From NCBI GenBank assembly GCA_019359215.1, contig JAHHHS010000064.1, forward strand, positions 1-41,795: DNA of 41,795 nucleotides, in the 5' to 3' direction. The translations under genes and the position numbers were made by a program. Positions 15,823 through 26,171 of this stretch are shown here, piece by piece. The stretch is from Nostoc indistinguendum CM1-VF10. GTDB taxonomy: Bacteria; Cyanobacteriota; Cyanobacteriia; Cyanobacteriales; Nostocaceae. Below the pieces are notes generated by a model. That model had not been told where the DNA came from. It was given only the letters and a program-made list of their open reading frames with translations, and searched no databases. The number at the start of each line of letters is the position of its first letter. Position 1 is the stretch's first letter.

Positions 15823-17501
15823 ATACTGCTCAAAAAGTTACTGATACCGAACGGCGATCGCAACTGGATGGAGAAATTGAATCACTCAATAACGAGATTG
15901 CTGTTACTGATTCCAAGTTACAAGCACTCCACCAACAGCTATCAAATTTGTCTGATTACGCAAATTTTCCCATTGATGCCTACCAGCAAATACGAGAAGA
16001 GTTATCCCAGGCAGAACGCGAATTAGCAAAAGAGTCCGACTCCATCACAAAACGCGCCTTGGATTGGCTTAATGCTACTACGGATCAGCGAATTTTTAAG
16101 CGTCTAGCTTTGCGGATAAACGCTGCTGTTTTAAACACCTTGGCGACAGGGCATCCCTTTCAGACCCCCCTTGACCGCTCTAGTTTAATCACAGCAGTGA
16201 CCTCTGTTAACCAAAAACTCAATTTTTCACAGCAATGGCAGAATCAAAACCTGCAAGTAACTTCAGTTCAAACCCAACTAACAGCTTTTAATAAGAAAAG
16301 AGAGCTAAAACAAGCAGAACATCAACAAATTCAGAAACAAATCGATAGTTACCCACAAGGGGATTTCTACAATCTTTTTTACCGCGACCACCACCAATTA
16401 CAGGTAGAACTGTTTCAACGTGCCTGGGCTTTTCTGTTGCAAGAAGTTCTCCGACGCAAGGAGAGCGTTATGAGGGCATTGTCAACTTATGGCAGCGTCT
16501 TGACGGGCGACGGAGAGGCATTGCTCAAACTGGAAAGTGATAGTGATGCCATCTACCGTGACTTGAGTTTGATTTTCCCCGTCATTAGCTCCAGTCTGCA
16601 ATCAATACGTAATATGCTGCCAATTCTCCAACCCAATAGCGTTAAGCTGGCATTGATGGATGAAGCGGGGACAACTCTCATACATCAATTATTTCCTTTG
16701 CTAGTGCGATCGCTTCAGGCAGTAGTGGCTGGCGACCCCCAACAGATTGAGCCTATCGTTAACATGAGCGACGATACCATCAAGCAATATTTCAAAACTG
16801 CCTTTCTGGATCGGGGCATGAGGAATGAAGATTATTATCGCTATGCTCCCACTGCTAAATATACAGCTACGGCTTATCATCGTGCTGCTGGTGCTAGTGG
16901 CACAGAAGGCGACTTAGGCAATGGCATTATTCTCTCTAATCATTACCGTTGCACCCCGTCTATTATTCAGTTTTGCAGTCCCAACTATCCTGGGGGTCTG
17001 CAAATCCTTTCAGATTATGACCAGACTGCAACAGTCAAGCACCTGCTGGCTTACCACGTAGAGGGAAGCCACTTAAATCACACCAATCCAGAAGAAATCG
17101 ATGCTGTAGAAACTATAATTGCGTCCTTGCTAAAACATGGGTATTCTACTAACTCGGATGACAACTCAAAAACAATTGGGGTGATGTCGCCGTTTTCGCA
17201 GCAAGCTAACGCGCTCAAGTATCGACTATCTAACCGTTGGCGAAACTTTTCTTGGGATGATATTGGCACAGTTCACACCTTCCAGGGGGGAGAGAAAGCA
17301 GCCATCATCTTCTCTCCTTACCAGTGCCATCAAGAGCATAGTTTTTGGTTCCTCAACCGGAAACCTAATTTACTAAATACCGCCGTTAGTAGGGCAAGGG
17401 AATTGTTTATTTTGGTGGGCAATCTCAGGGAACTAGAATTAGCTGGCGGTGAAACCAAGCGGTTAGTTGAGCATATTCGGCAACATGGAGAAATTCGCTA
17501 G
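15777..17501 (+). pseudogene. SF1 (Upf1/DNA2-like) helicase C-terminal part lacking Walker A
   Basis: About 560 residues from a possible TTG at 15819; the frame is open from 15777. A long coiled coil (residues about 10-60) is followed by helicase motif II LALMDEAGTT, motif III AVVAGDPQQIEP, a SNHYRC motif (IV-like), motif V VHTFQGGEKAAIIFS and motif VI LNTAVSRARELFILVGN. No Walker A (GxxxxGKT) exists in this frame or in the preceding fragment, yet SF1 helicases need it to bind ATP. It is therefore most likely the C-terminal half of a broken gene. Helicases of this type occur in phage-defence islands, which fits the genes that follow. Confidence 0.7.
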
Positions 17502-17541
17502 AAATTCAAGCCGAATCCTTACAAATTTGGCATAGTAGAAA

Positions 17542-19433
17542 ATGCAAAAAAGAAGCTACACTATGTCACCACTGAACCCACCTCTCACGAAAGACGATTT
17601 CACCAACGCCTGCTGGCAAGATGTGGTGAACAGCAGCGAACGGAGAGACTGTCTCACCTACCACACCTCCTTTTGGAAAAAAGCACAGGAGGCACAAGAA
17701 GCAGAAAATTTTAGGGAGCAAGCTGTTTTTGAAGTTTTGGCAGCCATAAGCAGTGCTGCGATTAAGCCAGAGTCAACTGAAGAGTTTTTTGCTGACATTT
17801 TTAAGAATCTTACAGATGACCAGCTAAACTTTCTTACTGAAATTGCAACTGAAATATCAGACCCCGAACTTCAGGCACGAGTAGCGGATATTCTCTGGGT
17901 TAGGCAACGTAACTATCGGATGGCTCAGTTGGCAATTCCTGCTTACTTGCAATCAGCAACTACATTAGAAAGTCCTGACCATTGGACTCATTGTGTTGAC
18001 AGAATCGAGCGGTCACTTCGCCTAGCACGCAGGATCAAATATCAAGATGAAGTTGTTGTTGCACATATAGAAGCAGTTCTTGTTCGTTACAAAGGAGAAG
18101 ATCCTTTATGGTTGTCTGCAAAGTTGATGGCGTTATTGCAAGAGTACCGACTTGGCGAACCAGCAAAATATGCTTGTCTGCAAAGTTGATGGCGTTATTG
18201 CAAGAGTACCGACTTGGCGAACCAGCAAAATATGCTGCCCTTACCGAAAAAGCAGCAACATTAGCAGAATCGGCTCATGACTGGCGCAGGGCAAGAACTC
18301 TCTGGGATATTAAAGCGGTATGGCATCGCATTGAGAAAGACTACGGCAAAGAGTTTGCTGCTTCAATGCTAGCCGCTGAGACTTATGTAAAGGAAGCCGA
18401 ATCCGCCCTAAAGAGAACTCCACCAAGCTACATGGTTGCATCGCACTTTTTGCAACACGCTGTTGAAGCCTTCAGAAGTATTCGCGGCACGAGGGAAGAA
18501 ACTGTGGATGCCAAAGTAAGAGCCGAAGAGGTTCACAGGCTCCTTCTTCAGTACCAAGAAGAAACTCGCAACGAGATGATTACCAGTTCTCACAAAACGG
18601 ATATTAGCCAGTTGGTAGAGGAAGCAAGAAATCATGTTAGGGGTAAAGACTTTCAAGATGCACTTTTCGCTTTAACTCTGCTAGGCGCTCCGACTAATGT
18701 TACTCAATTGCAGCAACAAGTGCAGAGGCAAGCTCGTGAGTTTGTAGCTTCTCACCTCTTCCCTGTTGTCATGGTGAATGAAATGGGTAAGGTTATTGCT
18801 CGTCAACCCGGTTCTGTCCTCTCCAGTAATCCTGAAGAAGCAGAAGCTGCAACTCGTTTTGAGATGTGCCGAAATGCTATTTATTACCAGAACTTGCAAG
18901 CTCAAGCATACATTGAGCCTGCCAGATATCAAATCAATCTAGAGCATAGTGTGCGAATCAACGATATTCTATCGATTGTGTCGCATAGTCCATTTATTCC
19001 TCCAGAGCGTGAGTATTTGTTTGCAAAGGGGCTTTATGCCGGACTGACTGGAGACTTTTTCACATCTACTCACATCCTGGTTCCCCAAATTGAAAACTCT
19101 ATCCGTTATCTGATGTGGCGAAGGGGCATAATCACTTCTGGTCTAGACGATAGCGGTATTCAGAACGAACACAATTTGAACTCTACTCTCTATCGTCCAG
19201 AGATAGCTTCTATCTTTGATGAAGACACACTATTTGACTTAAGGTGTTTGCTGGTCGAACACGCCGGCAGTAACCTAAGAAATCGTATGGCTCATGGTTT
19301 GATTACTGATGGTGAGTTTATGAGTCCTTTAATGCCGTACATCTGGTGGCTTACATTAAGGCTTTGTTGCTTGCCTATCTTGATACATCAGCAGCAAGTT
19401 GAAGAATCCGGGACAAGTACCGACGCAATTTAA
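17542..19433 (+). pseudogene. DUF4209-like protein (HEPN-type RNxxAH motif), split by a tandem duplication
   Basis: Two overlapping frames (17542-18189, 215 codons; 18108-19433, 441 codons) are one gene. An exact 62-bp tandem duplication at 18112-18235 shifts the frame. Removing one copy restores a continuous protein of 609 residues. The N-terminal half is alpha-helical and TPR-like (EAQEAENFREQ, RMAQLAIPAYLQSA). The C-terminal part matches DUF4209 as I remember it and includes NLRNRMAHGL, an R-N-x-x-A-H motif typical of HEPN ribonuclease folds. HEPN/DUF4209 proteins are frequent in defence islands. The second frame has an ATG at 18108 but lacks the N-terminal half, so activity is doubtful unless the duplication reverts. 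Confidence 0.75.
18112..18235. repeat. Exact 62-bp tandem duplication
   Basis: 18112-18173 and 18174-18235 are identical, both starting TTGTCTGCAAAG and ending AAAATATGC. Because 62 is not a multiple of three, the duplication breaks the reading frame of the surrounding gene. It is reversible by slippage or recombination, or it could be an assembly error. Confidence 0.97.
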
Positions 19434-19941
19434 CAACTCTGTTGCAGCGGACTGTCTAAAGCAGCTGGTGTGGATGCGAAGGTTATTTGCAGTCGGTGAA
19501 CAGCAACGCTATATGTTGGTGCTAATACACCACCCGCCTGGTTAAACAGGGCGATAATGCGGCATGGAGGGTCAGAAGTTGACACTGGCTTTCGTTCCTA
19601 GAAGATACGTTAACGTTTGGTCAACCGACTCGGTTTTAGTTTCCAGTTTACGTGTATTAGATGAAAAAAGTTTTTATTTTAGATAGAAATTGCAGCAGAT
19701 TTTATATAACTTTATCGTATGTAGATGGGGTAAAAGTACCCAAGGCGCATTTTGTCGCCATGCGTCGCCTGAAAATATTACTCCTGGGATAACCCCAAGA
19801 AAGCTAAAAAGATTGCCAGTCTCCTCCAACAATTAGAAGCATTGTTAATAGATGAATGACAGTCCCGTATCTCAGTTGACATATATCTTAAGCCGTTTAG
19901 TATAAAGAATAACTGATTCTTACTAGAAAACTGTATAGTAG
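19434..19941. other. Gene-free spacer upstream of the helicase-methylase operon
   Basis: It contains no intact gene. It includes a short parB relic (19773-19859, listed separately) and AT-rich sequence at 19860-19941 that probably carries the promoter of the downstream operon. No ribosome site is visible before the ATG at 19942. A relic upstream and a split gene to the left make this a likely recombination junction. Confidence 0.5.
19773..19859 (+). pseudogene. Relic of a parB C-terminus
   Basis: The frame ending at TGA 19857-19859 reads WDNPKKAKKIASLLQQLE. The tail of the intact ParB of this plasmid reads WSDPKKRKQIEKLLAQLE. The two last 24 residues share 13 identities without gaps. Nothing upstream in frame is coding (TGA at 19770). 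It is likely the surviving end of a second parB lost by recombination. Confidence 0.55.
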
Positions 19942-22900
19942 ATGCTGCTAGAGGATTTGACCAAGGGAGCTACAGTTAAAGGCATATTGCCCAACCAGGT
20001 GGTTACAGTTGTTGACGTAAAATGGTTTGGCTCTGATGTCGTTGAATTAACATACAAGGATGCTGGCGGTCGTCCAGGGAACGAGTTGCTGTATCGAGAT
20101 CGGGAACCGACATTGGAAATCGTTACTCAAGACCGCCCCTGGAGTTTTAACGCTGATGGTTCGTTGTTGCGCCTCGTCTCGGAAGCGCACCGCATCCGCT
20201 TGGCTCATCTTTTTGACCCCTTGCTAGCTGTACATACTTCTTTAGTTGAACCTCTTCCCCATCAAATAACCGCAGTTTATGGGGAAATGCTCACCCGTCA
20301 GCCCTTACGTTTCCTCCTGGCCGATGACCCCGGTGCTGGTAAAACCATCATGGCGGGATTGCTAATGGCAGAACTTTCTATTCGCGGCGATCTGCATCGC
20401 TGCCTTGTTGTTTGCCCTGGCAGTCTGGCAGCCCAATGGCAGGATGAATTATATCAGCGTTTTCATCTACCATTTGAAATTCTCACGAATGATCGCATTG
20501 AAGCTGCCCGTACTGGGAACGCCCTAGCAGAGATGCCCTTGGTAATTGCCCGCCTAGATAAATTAAGTCGTAGCGATGACCTGCAAGCTAAGTTAGCCCA
20601 AACCGACTGGGATTTGGTCATCTGCGACGAAGCCCACAAAATGTCCGCTTCCTTTTTTGGCGGCGATATCAAAGAAACTAAACGCTACAAACTAGGGAAA
20701 TTACTGTCCAGTGTCACCCGCAATTTCTTGCTAATGACCGCCACGCCCCACAACGGCAAGGAAGAGGACTATCAGCTATTTATGGCACTGTTAGACGGAG
20801 ATCGCTTTGAAGGCAGATTTCGGGATGGCGTTCACGTCTGCGATACCTCCGACCTGATGCGGCGGTTAGTCAAAGAAGATTTGCTGAAATTTGACGGTAC
20901 GCCTCTATTCCCAGAACGCTGTGCTTATACAGTTGACTACGAACTTTCCGACCAGGAAGCAGTGCTGTATAAGCAGGTAACAGAATATGTCCGTGAAGAG
21001 TTTAACCGTGCTGACGCTTTAGATAATCAAGGACGTAAGGGAACAGTGGGCTTTGCCTTGACTATCTTGCAACGCCGCTTGGCATCCTCCCCAGAAGCTA
21101 TCTATCAGTCACTGCGGCGGCGGCGGGAAAGATTGCAAAAACGCCTGCGAGAAGAAGAAATATCGAAGCGCGGAAATGATGCCCAGATTGAATTGTCCAC
21201 AGTCCTTATTGAAGATGTGGACGAATTTGAAGAAGATATTCCCAGTGATGAACGAGAAGCGACGGAAGAAGAAGTTGTTGACCAAGCATCAGCAGCGCGG
21301 ACAATTGCCGAACTAAAAGTTGAAATTGCCCAATTACAACAATTAGAGCAGTTAGCCTTGCGAGTTCGTCGTAGTGGCACAGATAAAAAATGGGAGGAAC
21401 TTTCCCAAATTCTGCAAAATGAAGCTGAATTGTTTGATGCTAGGGGTTATCGCCGTAAACTCGTGATTTTTACCGAACATCGTGATACTTTAAATTACTT
21501 AGAGCAGCAAATTACTACTCTCCTGGGAAATCCCGAAGCTGTGGTCACGATTCACGGTGGTATGGGGCGGGAAGAAAGGCGAAAATCCCAAGAAGCATTT
21601 ACTCAAGACCCAGATGTACAAATACTGATTGCTACTGATGCAGCCGGGGAAGGAATTAACCTACAAAGGGCGCACCTGATGGTTAATTATGACCTACCTT
21701 GGAACCCCAACCGCCTAGAACAGCGTTTCGGGCGCATTCACCGCATCGGGCAGACCGAAGTTTGTCATTTGTGGAATCTGGTAGCTAAAGAAACCCGTGA
21801 AGGCGATGTCTACCTAGCACTGCTAAAAAAGCTAGAAATTGAGCAGGATGCCTTGGGCGGTAAAGTATTTGATGTTCTGGGTAAAGCCATTGATGGTGTG
21901 CAGCTGCGAGAACTGCTGATTGAAGCAATTCGCTATGGCGACTCTCCCGAAACCAAAGCACGATTGAGCCAAGTTGTAGCTGAATACCTAGACCGCCAAC
22001 GTCTGCAACAGTTACTAGAAGAAAAAGCCTTGGCACGAGATACGATGGATATCTCTAGAGTGCGGCAAATACGGGAAGAGATGGAACGAGCCGAAGCCAG
22101 GAAATTACAGCCGCACTTCGTCGCCTCATTTTTCTTAGAAGCTTTTCAAAAGTTAGGGGGAACTGTCAGAGAACGGGAAACCCACCGCTACGAAATAACC
22201 TATGTCCCAGCCGTAATTCGCAACCGGGGACGGGTTGTAGGTACGCGGGATGCAATTTTGACACGCTATGAGCGGATTTGTTTTGACAAGCAGTTGATTA
22301 GCATTCTGGGTAAGCCATTAGCAACTTTAGTTTGTCCTGGTCATCCCCTGCTGGATGCCATCATTGACTTGATACTAGAACGCCACAGAGATGTCCTTAA
22401 ACAAGGCAGTATTCTTGTGGACGAAAACGACCCCAGCGAACAAGTCCGCGCCTTGGTTTACTTAGAACATTCTATTCAAGATGCCCGCACTGATGCTGCT
22501 GGTAATCGTCGTATAGTATCGCGGCGAATGCAGTATGTAGAAATTGATTCATCCGGGCAGACTCGTAATGCCGGGTATGCGCCTTATTTAAATTATCAGG
22601 CTTTGACAGAAGCAGACCAAGCATTGATAGAACCAATCTTAGAACAATCATGGTTGCTCAATGATATTGAAGCACAAGCAGCAGCTTACGCGATCGCTCA
22701 CATCGTCCCCCAACACCTCCAGGAAGTCAAGCAGCATAAAGAGGAATTGATAGACAAGACAATGGCGGCGGTGAAAGACCGACTGATTAAGGAAATTAAT
22801 TATTGGGATCATCGCGCCGCAGATTTGCAACTGCAAGAAATGGCTGGGAAGGTGAACGCCAAAATTAACTCAGCTAAGGCTAGGACAAGAGCCGATGAAC

Positions 22901-23496
22901 TGCAAGCGCGTTTACAAAAGCGGATGGATGAATTGCAGCAGGAACGCCGTATTTCCCCCCTACCCCCTGTAGTGGTTGGTGGTGCATTGGTTGTGTCAAT
23001 GGGGTTACTGCAACGGCTGCAAGGTAAGCGTCAAGCCACAGCTAATACTTTCGCCCAAGAAAAGCAACGGGTGGAAATGCTGGCTATGCAGGCGGTAATT
23101 AATGCTGAACAGCAGTTGGGTTATGAACCAAAAGACGTGAGTGGTGACAAATGCGGCTATGATATAGAGTCTCGCATCCCTGGTACTGGACGGCTGCGGT
23201 TTATTGAAGTCAAGGGGCGGATAGAGGGAGCTGATACGGTGACAGTCACCAAAAATGAAATTATCACTGCCCTGAATAAACCTGATGACTTTATTCTGGC
23301 ACTGGTGCAAGTGCCTAAATCCCAGGAATTTACCGAAGGTGATGTGTGGAAAGCGAAAGAATCACAGGGAATTTACAAAGTGCGAGATAATGGCTGTGTT
23401 ATTCGCTACGTACAGCGTCCCTTTCAAAAAGAACCGGATTTTGCCGTTACGAGCGTAAACTACAATTGGCAGGAATTATGGCAACGGGGAAGTTAA
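19942..23496 (+). CDS. SNF2-family helicase with C-terminal DUF3883 (DrmD-like)
   Basis: A 1184-residue, apparently intact SF2 helicase. Walker A is DDPGAGKTIMAG (about residues 128-139), motif II is DEAH (229-232), and motif III is TATPHNGKEEDY. The second RecA domain has ATDAAGEGINLQRAHLMVNYD and QRFGRIHRIGQ (about 594-604). An acidic, helical insert (about 395-490) separates the two halves. The C-terminal 130 residues match DUF3883, a PD-(D/E)XK-like fold (YDIES ... FIEVKGR). Proteins with this architecture are core members of DISARM-like and DUF1156/DUF499 defence cassettes. It is probably the first gene of an operon with the zinc-ribbon and DUF1156 genes. Translocation along foreign DNA is inferred from family. 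Confidence 0.88.
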   Translation: MLLEDLTKGATVKGILPNQVVTVVDVKWFGSDVVELTYKDAGGRPGNELLYRDREPTLEIVTQDRPWSFNADGSLLRLVSEAHRIRLAHLFDPLLAVHTSLVEPLPHQITAVYGEMLTRQPLRFLLADDPGAGKTIMAGLLMAELSIRGDLHRCLVVCPGSLAAQWQDELYQRFHLPFEILTNDRIEAARTGNALAEMPLVIARLDKLSRSDDLQAKLAQTDWDLVICDEAHKMSASFFGGDIKETKRYKLGKLLSSVTRNFLLMTATPHNGKEEDYQLFMALLDGDRFEGRFRDGVHVCDTSDLMRRLVKEDLLKFDGTPLFPERCAYTVDYELSDQEAVLYKQVTEYVREEFNRADALDNQGRKGTVGFALTILQRRLASSPEAIYQSLRRRRERLQKRLREEEISKRGNDAQIELSTVLIEDVDEFEEDIPSDEREATEEEVVDQASAARTIAELKVEIAQLQQLEQLALRVRRSGTDKKWEELSQILQNEAELFDARGYRRKLVIFTEHRDTLNYLEQQITTLLGNPEAVVTIHGGMGREERRKSQEAFTQDPDVQILIATDAAGEGINLQRAHLMVNYDLPWNPNRLEQRFGRIHRIGQTEVCHLWNLVAKETREGDVYLALLKKLEIEQDALGGKVFDVLGKAIDGVQLRELLIEAIRYGDSPETKARLSQVVAEYLDRQRLQQLLEEKALARDTMDISRVRQIREEMERAEARKLQPHFVASFFLEAFQKLGGTVRERETHRYEITYVPAVIRNRGRVVGTRDAILTRYERICFDKQLISILGKPLATLVCPGHPLLDAIIDLILERHRDVLKQGSILVDENDPSEQVRALVYLEHSIQDARTDAAGNRRIVSRRMQYVEIDSSGQTRNAGYAPYLNYQALTEADQALIEPILEQSWLLNDIEAQAAAYAIAHIVPQHLQEVKQHKEELIDKTMAAVKDRLIKEINYWDHRAADLQLQEMAGKVNAKINSAKARTRADELQARLQKRMDELQQERRISPLPPVVVGGALVVSMGLLQRLQGKRQATANTFAQEKQRVEMLAMQAVINAEQQLGYEPKDVSGDKCGYDIESRIPGTGRLRFIEVKGRIEGADTVTVTKNEIITALNKPDDFILALVQVPKSQEFTEGDVWKAKESQGIYKVRDNGCVIRYVQRPFQKEPDFAVTSVNYNWQELWQRGS

Positions 23497-23570
23497 CCAA
23501 GTTAACATTCTTGTTTGTTAGAAATTAGCCAAATTAATAAAAAAGCCTAATTAAAGGCTGATAGAACTAT

Positions 23571-24209
23571 ATGAAAGCTAAAATTGTTATTCGTAAAGTA
23601 GAAAATAAATTTTATGTAGCTGATATTCCTGGGCTAAAACCAACTTGTCATAGTTTAGGAAATTCTATTAAAAAAGTATTGGAAGATATTTATAAACAGT
23701 TAGCTGGGACTACGTTTGAATTAAATCAATCAGACCTTGTGACATTGAATCAAGAAGATAATTTATTAGAAATTTATATAGAGCCAGGACAACGTTATCC
23801 TGTCACTGAACTGCGAACATTTGAAGAATATGCCCTGCAAATTCTGGAGATGCTTCCGGGTGCGCGTGCAGAAAGAACACCGGATGTAATTCAGATTAAT
23901 TTGGGTGATTTCCGTGATGAAAAAGGGATTGTGGTTATTCTCACGCCACAGGCAATTGAGTTAAGATTACCAACGCTTGAGTGGTTAGGGTCGCATACGT
24001 CTGTTAGATCAAGTAAGCTTTGGAAGCGGATTAATTTAGATAATTCAAAAAACTTTGATATTGCTCAACTTATAGCCTCTGCTCAGGAGGCACAAGCTCA
24101 AACTTTTGGTGTCTGTAAATTTTGTTCTCAAAAACTGCCATCTGGATGGATGTCACAGCAAGATATCTGTCAAAGTTGTGCTGAAAAACATTTAGGAATT
24201 GTCTATTAA
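23571..24209 (+). CDS. Hypothetical protein with C-terminal zinc ribbon
   Basis: A 212-residue protein I do not recognise. The N-terminal half is a small alpha/beta region (MKAKIVIRKVENKFYVADIP). A middle strand-rich part carries QINLGDFRDEKGIVVILTP. The C-terminus has CKFCSQKLPSGW ... CQSCAEKH, a CxxC-17-CxxC zinc ribbon. It sits between the SNF2 helicase and the DUF1156 methylase, and its stop overlaps the methylase ATG (TAATG), so it is translationally coupled to it. A partner or specificity subunit of the methylase is a reasonable guess. It is clearly more AT-rich than the helicase gene upstream, suggesting separate origin. Confidence 0.72.
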   Translation: MKAKIVIRKVENKFYVADIPGLKPTCHSLGNSIKKVLEDIYKQLAGTTFELNQSDLVTLNQEDNLLEIYIEPGQRYPVTELRTFEEYALQILEMLPGARAERTPDVIQINLGDFRDEKGIVVILTPQAIELRLPTLEWLGSHTSVRSSKLWKRINLDNSKNFDIAQLIASAQEAQAQTFGVCKFCSQKLPSGWMSQQDICQSCAEKHLGIVY

Positions 24210-26128
24210 TGAAGAAAAAATTAATTGAAGTCGCTTTACCTTTAGAAGCAATTAATAAAGAATCAGCACGAGAGAAATCAATCAGACATGGGCATCCTTC
24301 CACATTACATTTATGGTGGGCTAGACGACCTTTAGCTGCTTGTCGTGCGGTATTATTTGCTTCATTAGTAGATGACCCTTCGAGTCACCCTGATAAGTTT
24401 CCTACAGAAGCAGAGCTTGCTAATAACCCACGGCATATGTCTCCACCTCTTTACGGCATGACTCAGCACAGAGACTTGTTTACACCCCGACAGCTAGTAA
24501 CTTTGACCACCTTTTGTGATTTAGTAAGTTCAGCATGGAACTTAGCCAAGAGTGATGCCCTATTGGGAGGAATACTTGATAATCAAACTTTGCTGCATAA
24601 GGATGGAGCCGATGCAATAGTATATGTTGATGCCATAGCTACATATCTTGGTTTAACATCCAGCAAAGCTGCTCGTTTCATCACTACACTATCTTACTGG
24701 CGTGCAGATGAAAATAAGTTATCTCGTGCATTTGGAAGACAAACTGCCTCAATGACATGGGATTTTGCAGAAACAAACCCTTTTTCTAATACAGGCGGTG
24801 ATTTTAAGGGATTGATTGAAGGCACAGCTAGTGTTATTGAGCGATCTTCATCTGATATATCAGGCAGAACATACCAGATAGATGCTACTAGTGAACTAGC
24901 GTCAATACCATTAACTTTACTCAGCACAGACCCCCCATACTACGATAATGTACCGTATGCTGACTTATCCGATATTTTTTATGTGTGGCTAAGACGTTGC
25001 CTAAATAATATTTTTCCTAGTTTATTCAGTACCTTGCTTGTACCTAAAAATCAAGAATTAGTTGCTGATCCAATTAGATTTGGTGGTAAGAAGGGGGCTG
25101 AAATTCATTTCCTTCAAGGAATGACTAATGTATTTAATCATATGAGGGCTAATGCAACACAATCATATCCAACTACCATTTACTACGCTTTTAAACAATC
25201 TGAGGAAGATAAGAATACTAATAAAAGCCAAAGAGCGCTTGCTTCTACTGGTTGGGAAACAATGCTGGAAGGTCTTCTCAAATCAGATTTTCAGATAACA
25301 GGAACATGGCCAGTTCGTACAGAAGGTACGACTCGTATGAGAGCAATGGGTAGTAACGCCCTCGCCTCATCCATAGTCCTCGTCTGCCGCCCCCGCTCTG
25401 ACTCTGCCCCCTCCACCACCCGCCGCCAATTCCTCAATGAACTCAAACGGGAACTCCCAGAAGCCCTGAAAAACCTCCAACAAGGCAACATCGCCCCCGT
25501 AGACTTAGCCCAAGCCAGCATCGGCCCCGGTATGGCAATATTCTCCCGCTACACGAAAGTCCTCGATGCTGACGGCTCACCCATGCGGATACGTACCGCC
25601 CTGCAACTAATCAACCAAATGCTTGACGAATTCCTTACCGAACAAGAAGGGGAATTTGACGCTGATACCCGTTGGGCATTGACTTGGTTTGAGCAAAATC
25701 AATTTAACGAAGGACTTTACGGAGATGCTGAAACCCTCTCCAAAGCCAAAAACACCAGTGTACAAGGACTGGTTAACGGCGGTATACTCACAGCCAAAAG
25801 CGGCAAAGTGCGACTGCTGCGCCGTGACGAATTACCTGATAACTGGAACCCAGCCACCGATACCCGCACATCAGACTGGGAAACTACCCAGTACCTTATC
25901 CGCACCCTCGACCAAAAAGGAGAAACTGGTGCTGCCACCATGTTATCCCAGTTAGGCGATCGCGGCGAAATAGCACGAGACTTGGCTTATCGCTTGTACA
26001 ACATCTGCGACAGAAAAAGCTGGACACAAGAAGCCATTGCTTACAACAGCCTAGTCATCTCCTGGGCAGAAATTTCGCGCCTTGCGGTAGAAACCAAACC
26101 AGAACCAGTGCAAAGAGAGTTGTTTTAA
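24209..26128 (+). CDS. DUF1156 adenine-methylase-like protein with internal deletion of the AdoMet region
   Basis: A 639-residue protein. The N-terminal DUF1156 signature is present (GHPSTLHLWWARRPLAACRA). The C-terminal part has methylase motif IV DPPYYDNVPYADLSD (about residues 239-253) and the long DUF1156-specific tail (TRWALTWFEQNQFNEG). From memory, family members are about 900-1000 residues and have an AdoMet-binding motif (DPFxGGGxxxLEA) soon after the N-terminal block. Here the sequence jumps from HPDKFPTE (residue about 67) straight to a segment (NPRHMSPPLYGMTQ) that normally lies much later, so about 300 residues seem missing in frame. The protein should not bind AdoMet normally. 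Base composition changes near 25340: AT-rich before, GC-richer after. Confidence 0.78.
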   Translation: MKKKLIEVALPLEAINKESAREKSIRHGHPSTLHLWWARRPLAACRAVLFASLVDDPSSHPDKFPTEAELANNPRHMSPPLYGMTQHRDLFTPRQLVTLTTFCDLVSSAWNLAKSDALLGGILDNQTLLHKDGADAIVYVDAIATYLGLTSSKAARFITTLSYWRADENKLSRAFGRQTASMTWDFAETNPFSNTGGDFKGLIEGTASVIERSSSDISGRTYQIDATSELASIPLTLLSTDPPYYDNVPYADLSDIFYVWLRRCLNNIFPSLFSTLLVPKNQELVADPIRFGGKKGAEIHFLQGMTNVFNHMRANATQSYPTTIYYAFKQSEEDKNTNKSQRALASTGWETMLEGLLKSDFQITGTWPVRTEGTTRMRAMGSNALASSIVLVCRPRSDSAPSTTRRQFLNELKRELPEALKNLQQGNIAPVDLAQASIGPGMAIFSRYTKVLDADGSPMRIRTALQLINQMLDEFLTEQEGEFDADTRWALTWFEQNQFNEGLYGDAETLSKAKNTSVQGLVNGGILTAKSGKVRLLRRDELPDNWNPATDTRTSDWETTQYLIRTLDQKGETGAATMLSQLGDRGEIARDLAYRLYNICDRKSWTQEAIAYNSLVISWAEISRLAVETKPEPVQRELF

Positions 26129-26171
26129 AGCTTCGTTAAAATAAAACCACCTCCTGTCACAATATAAATTT

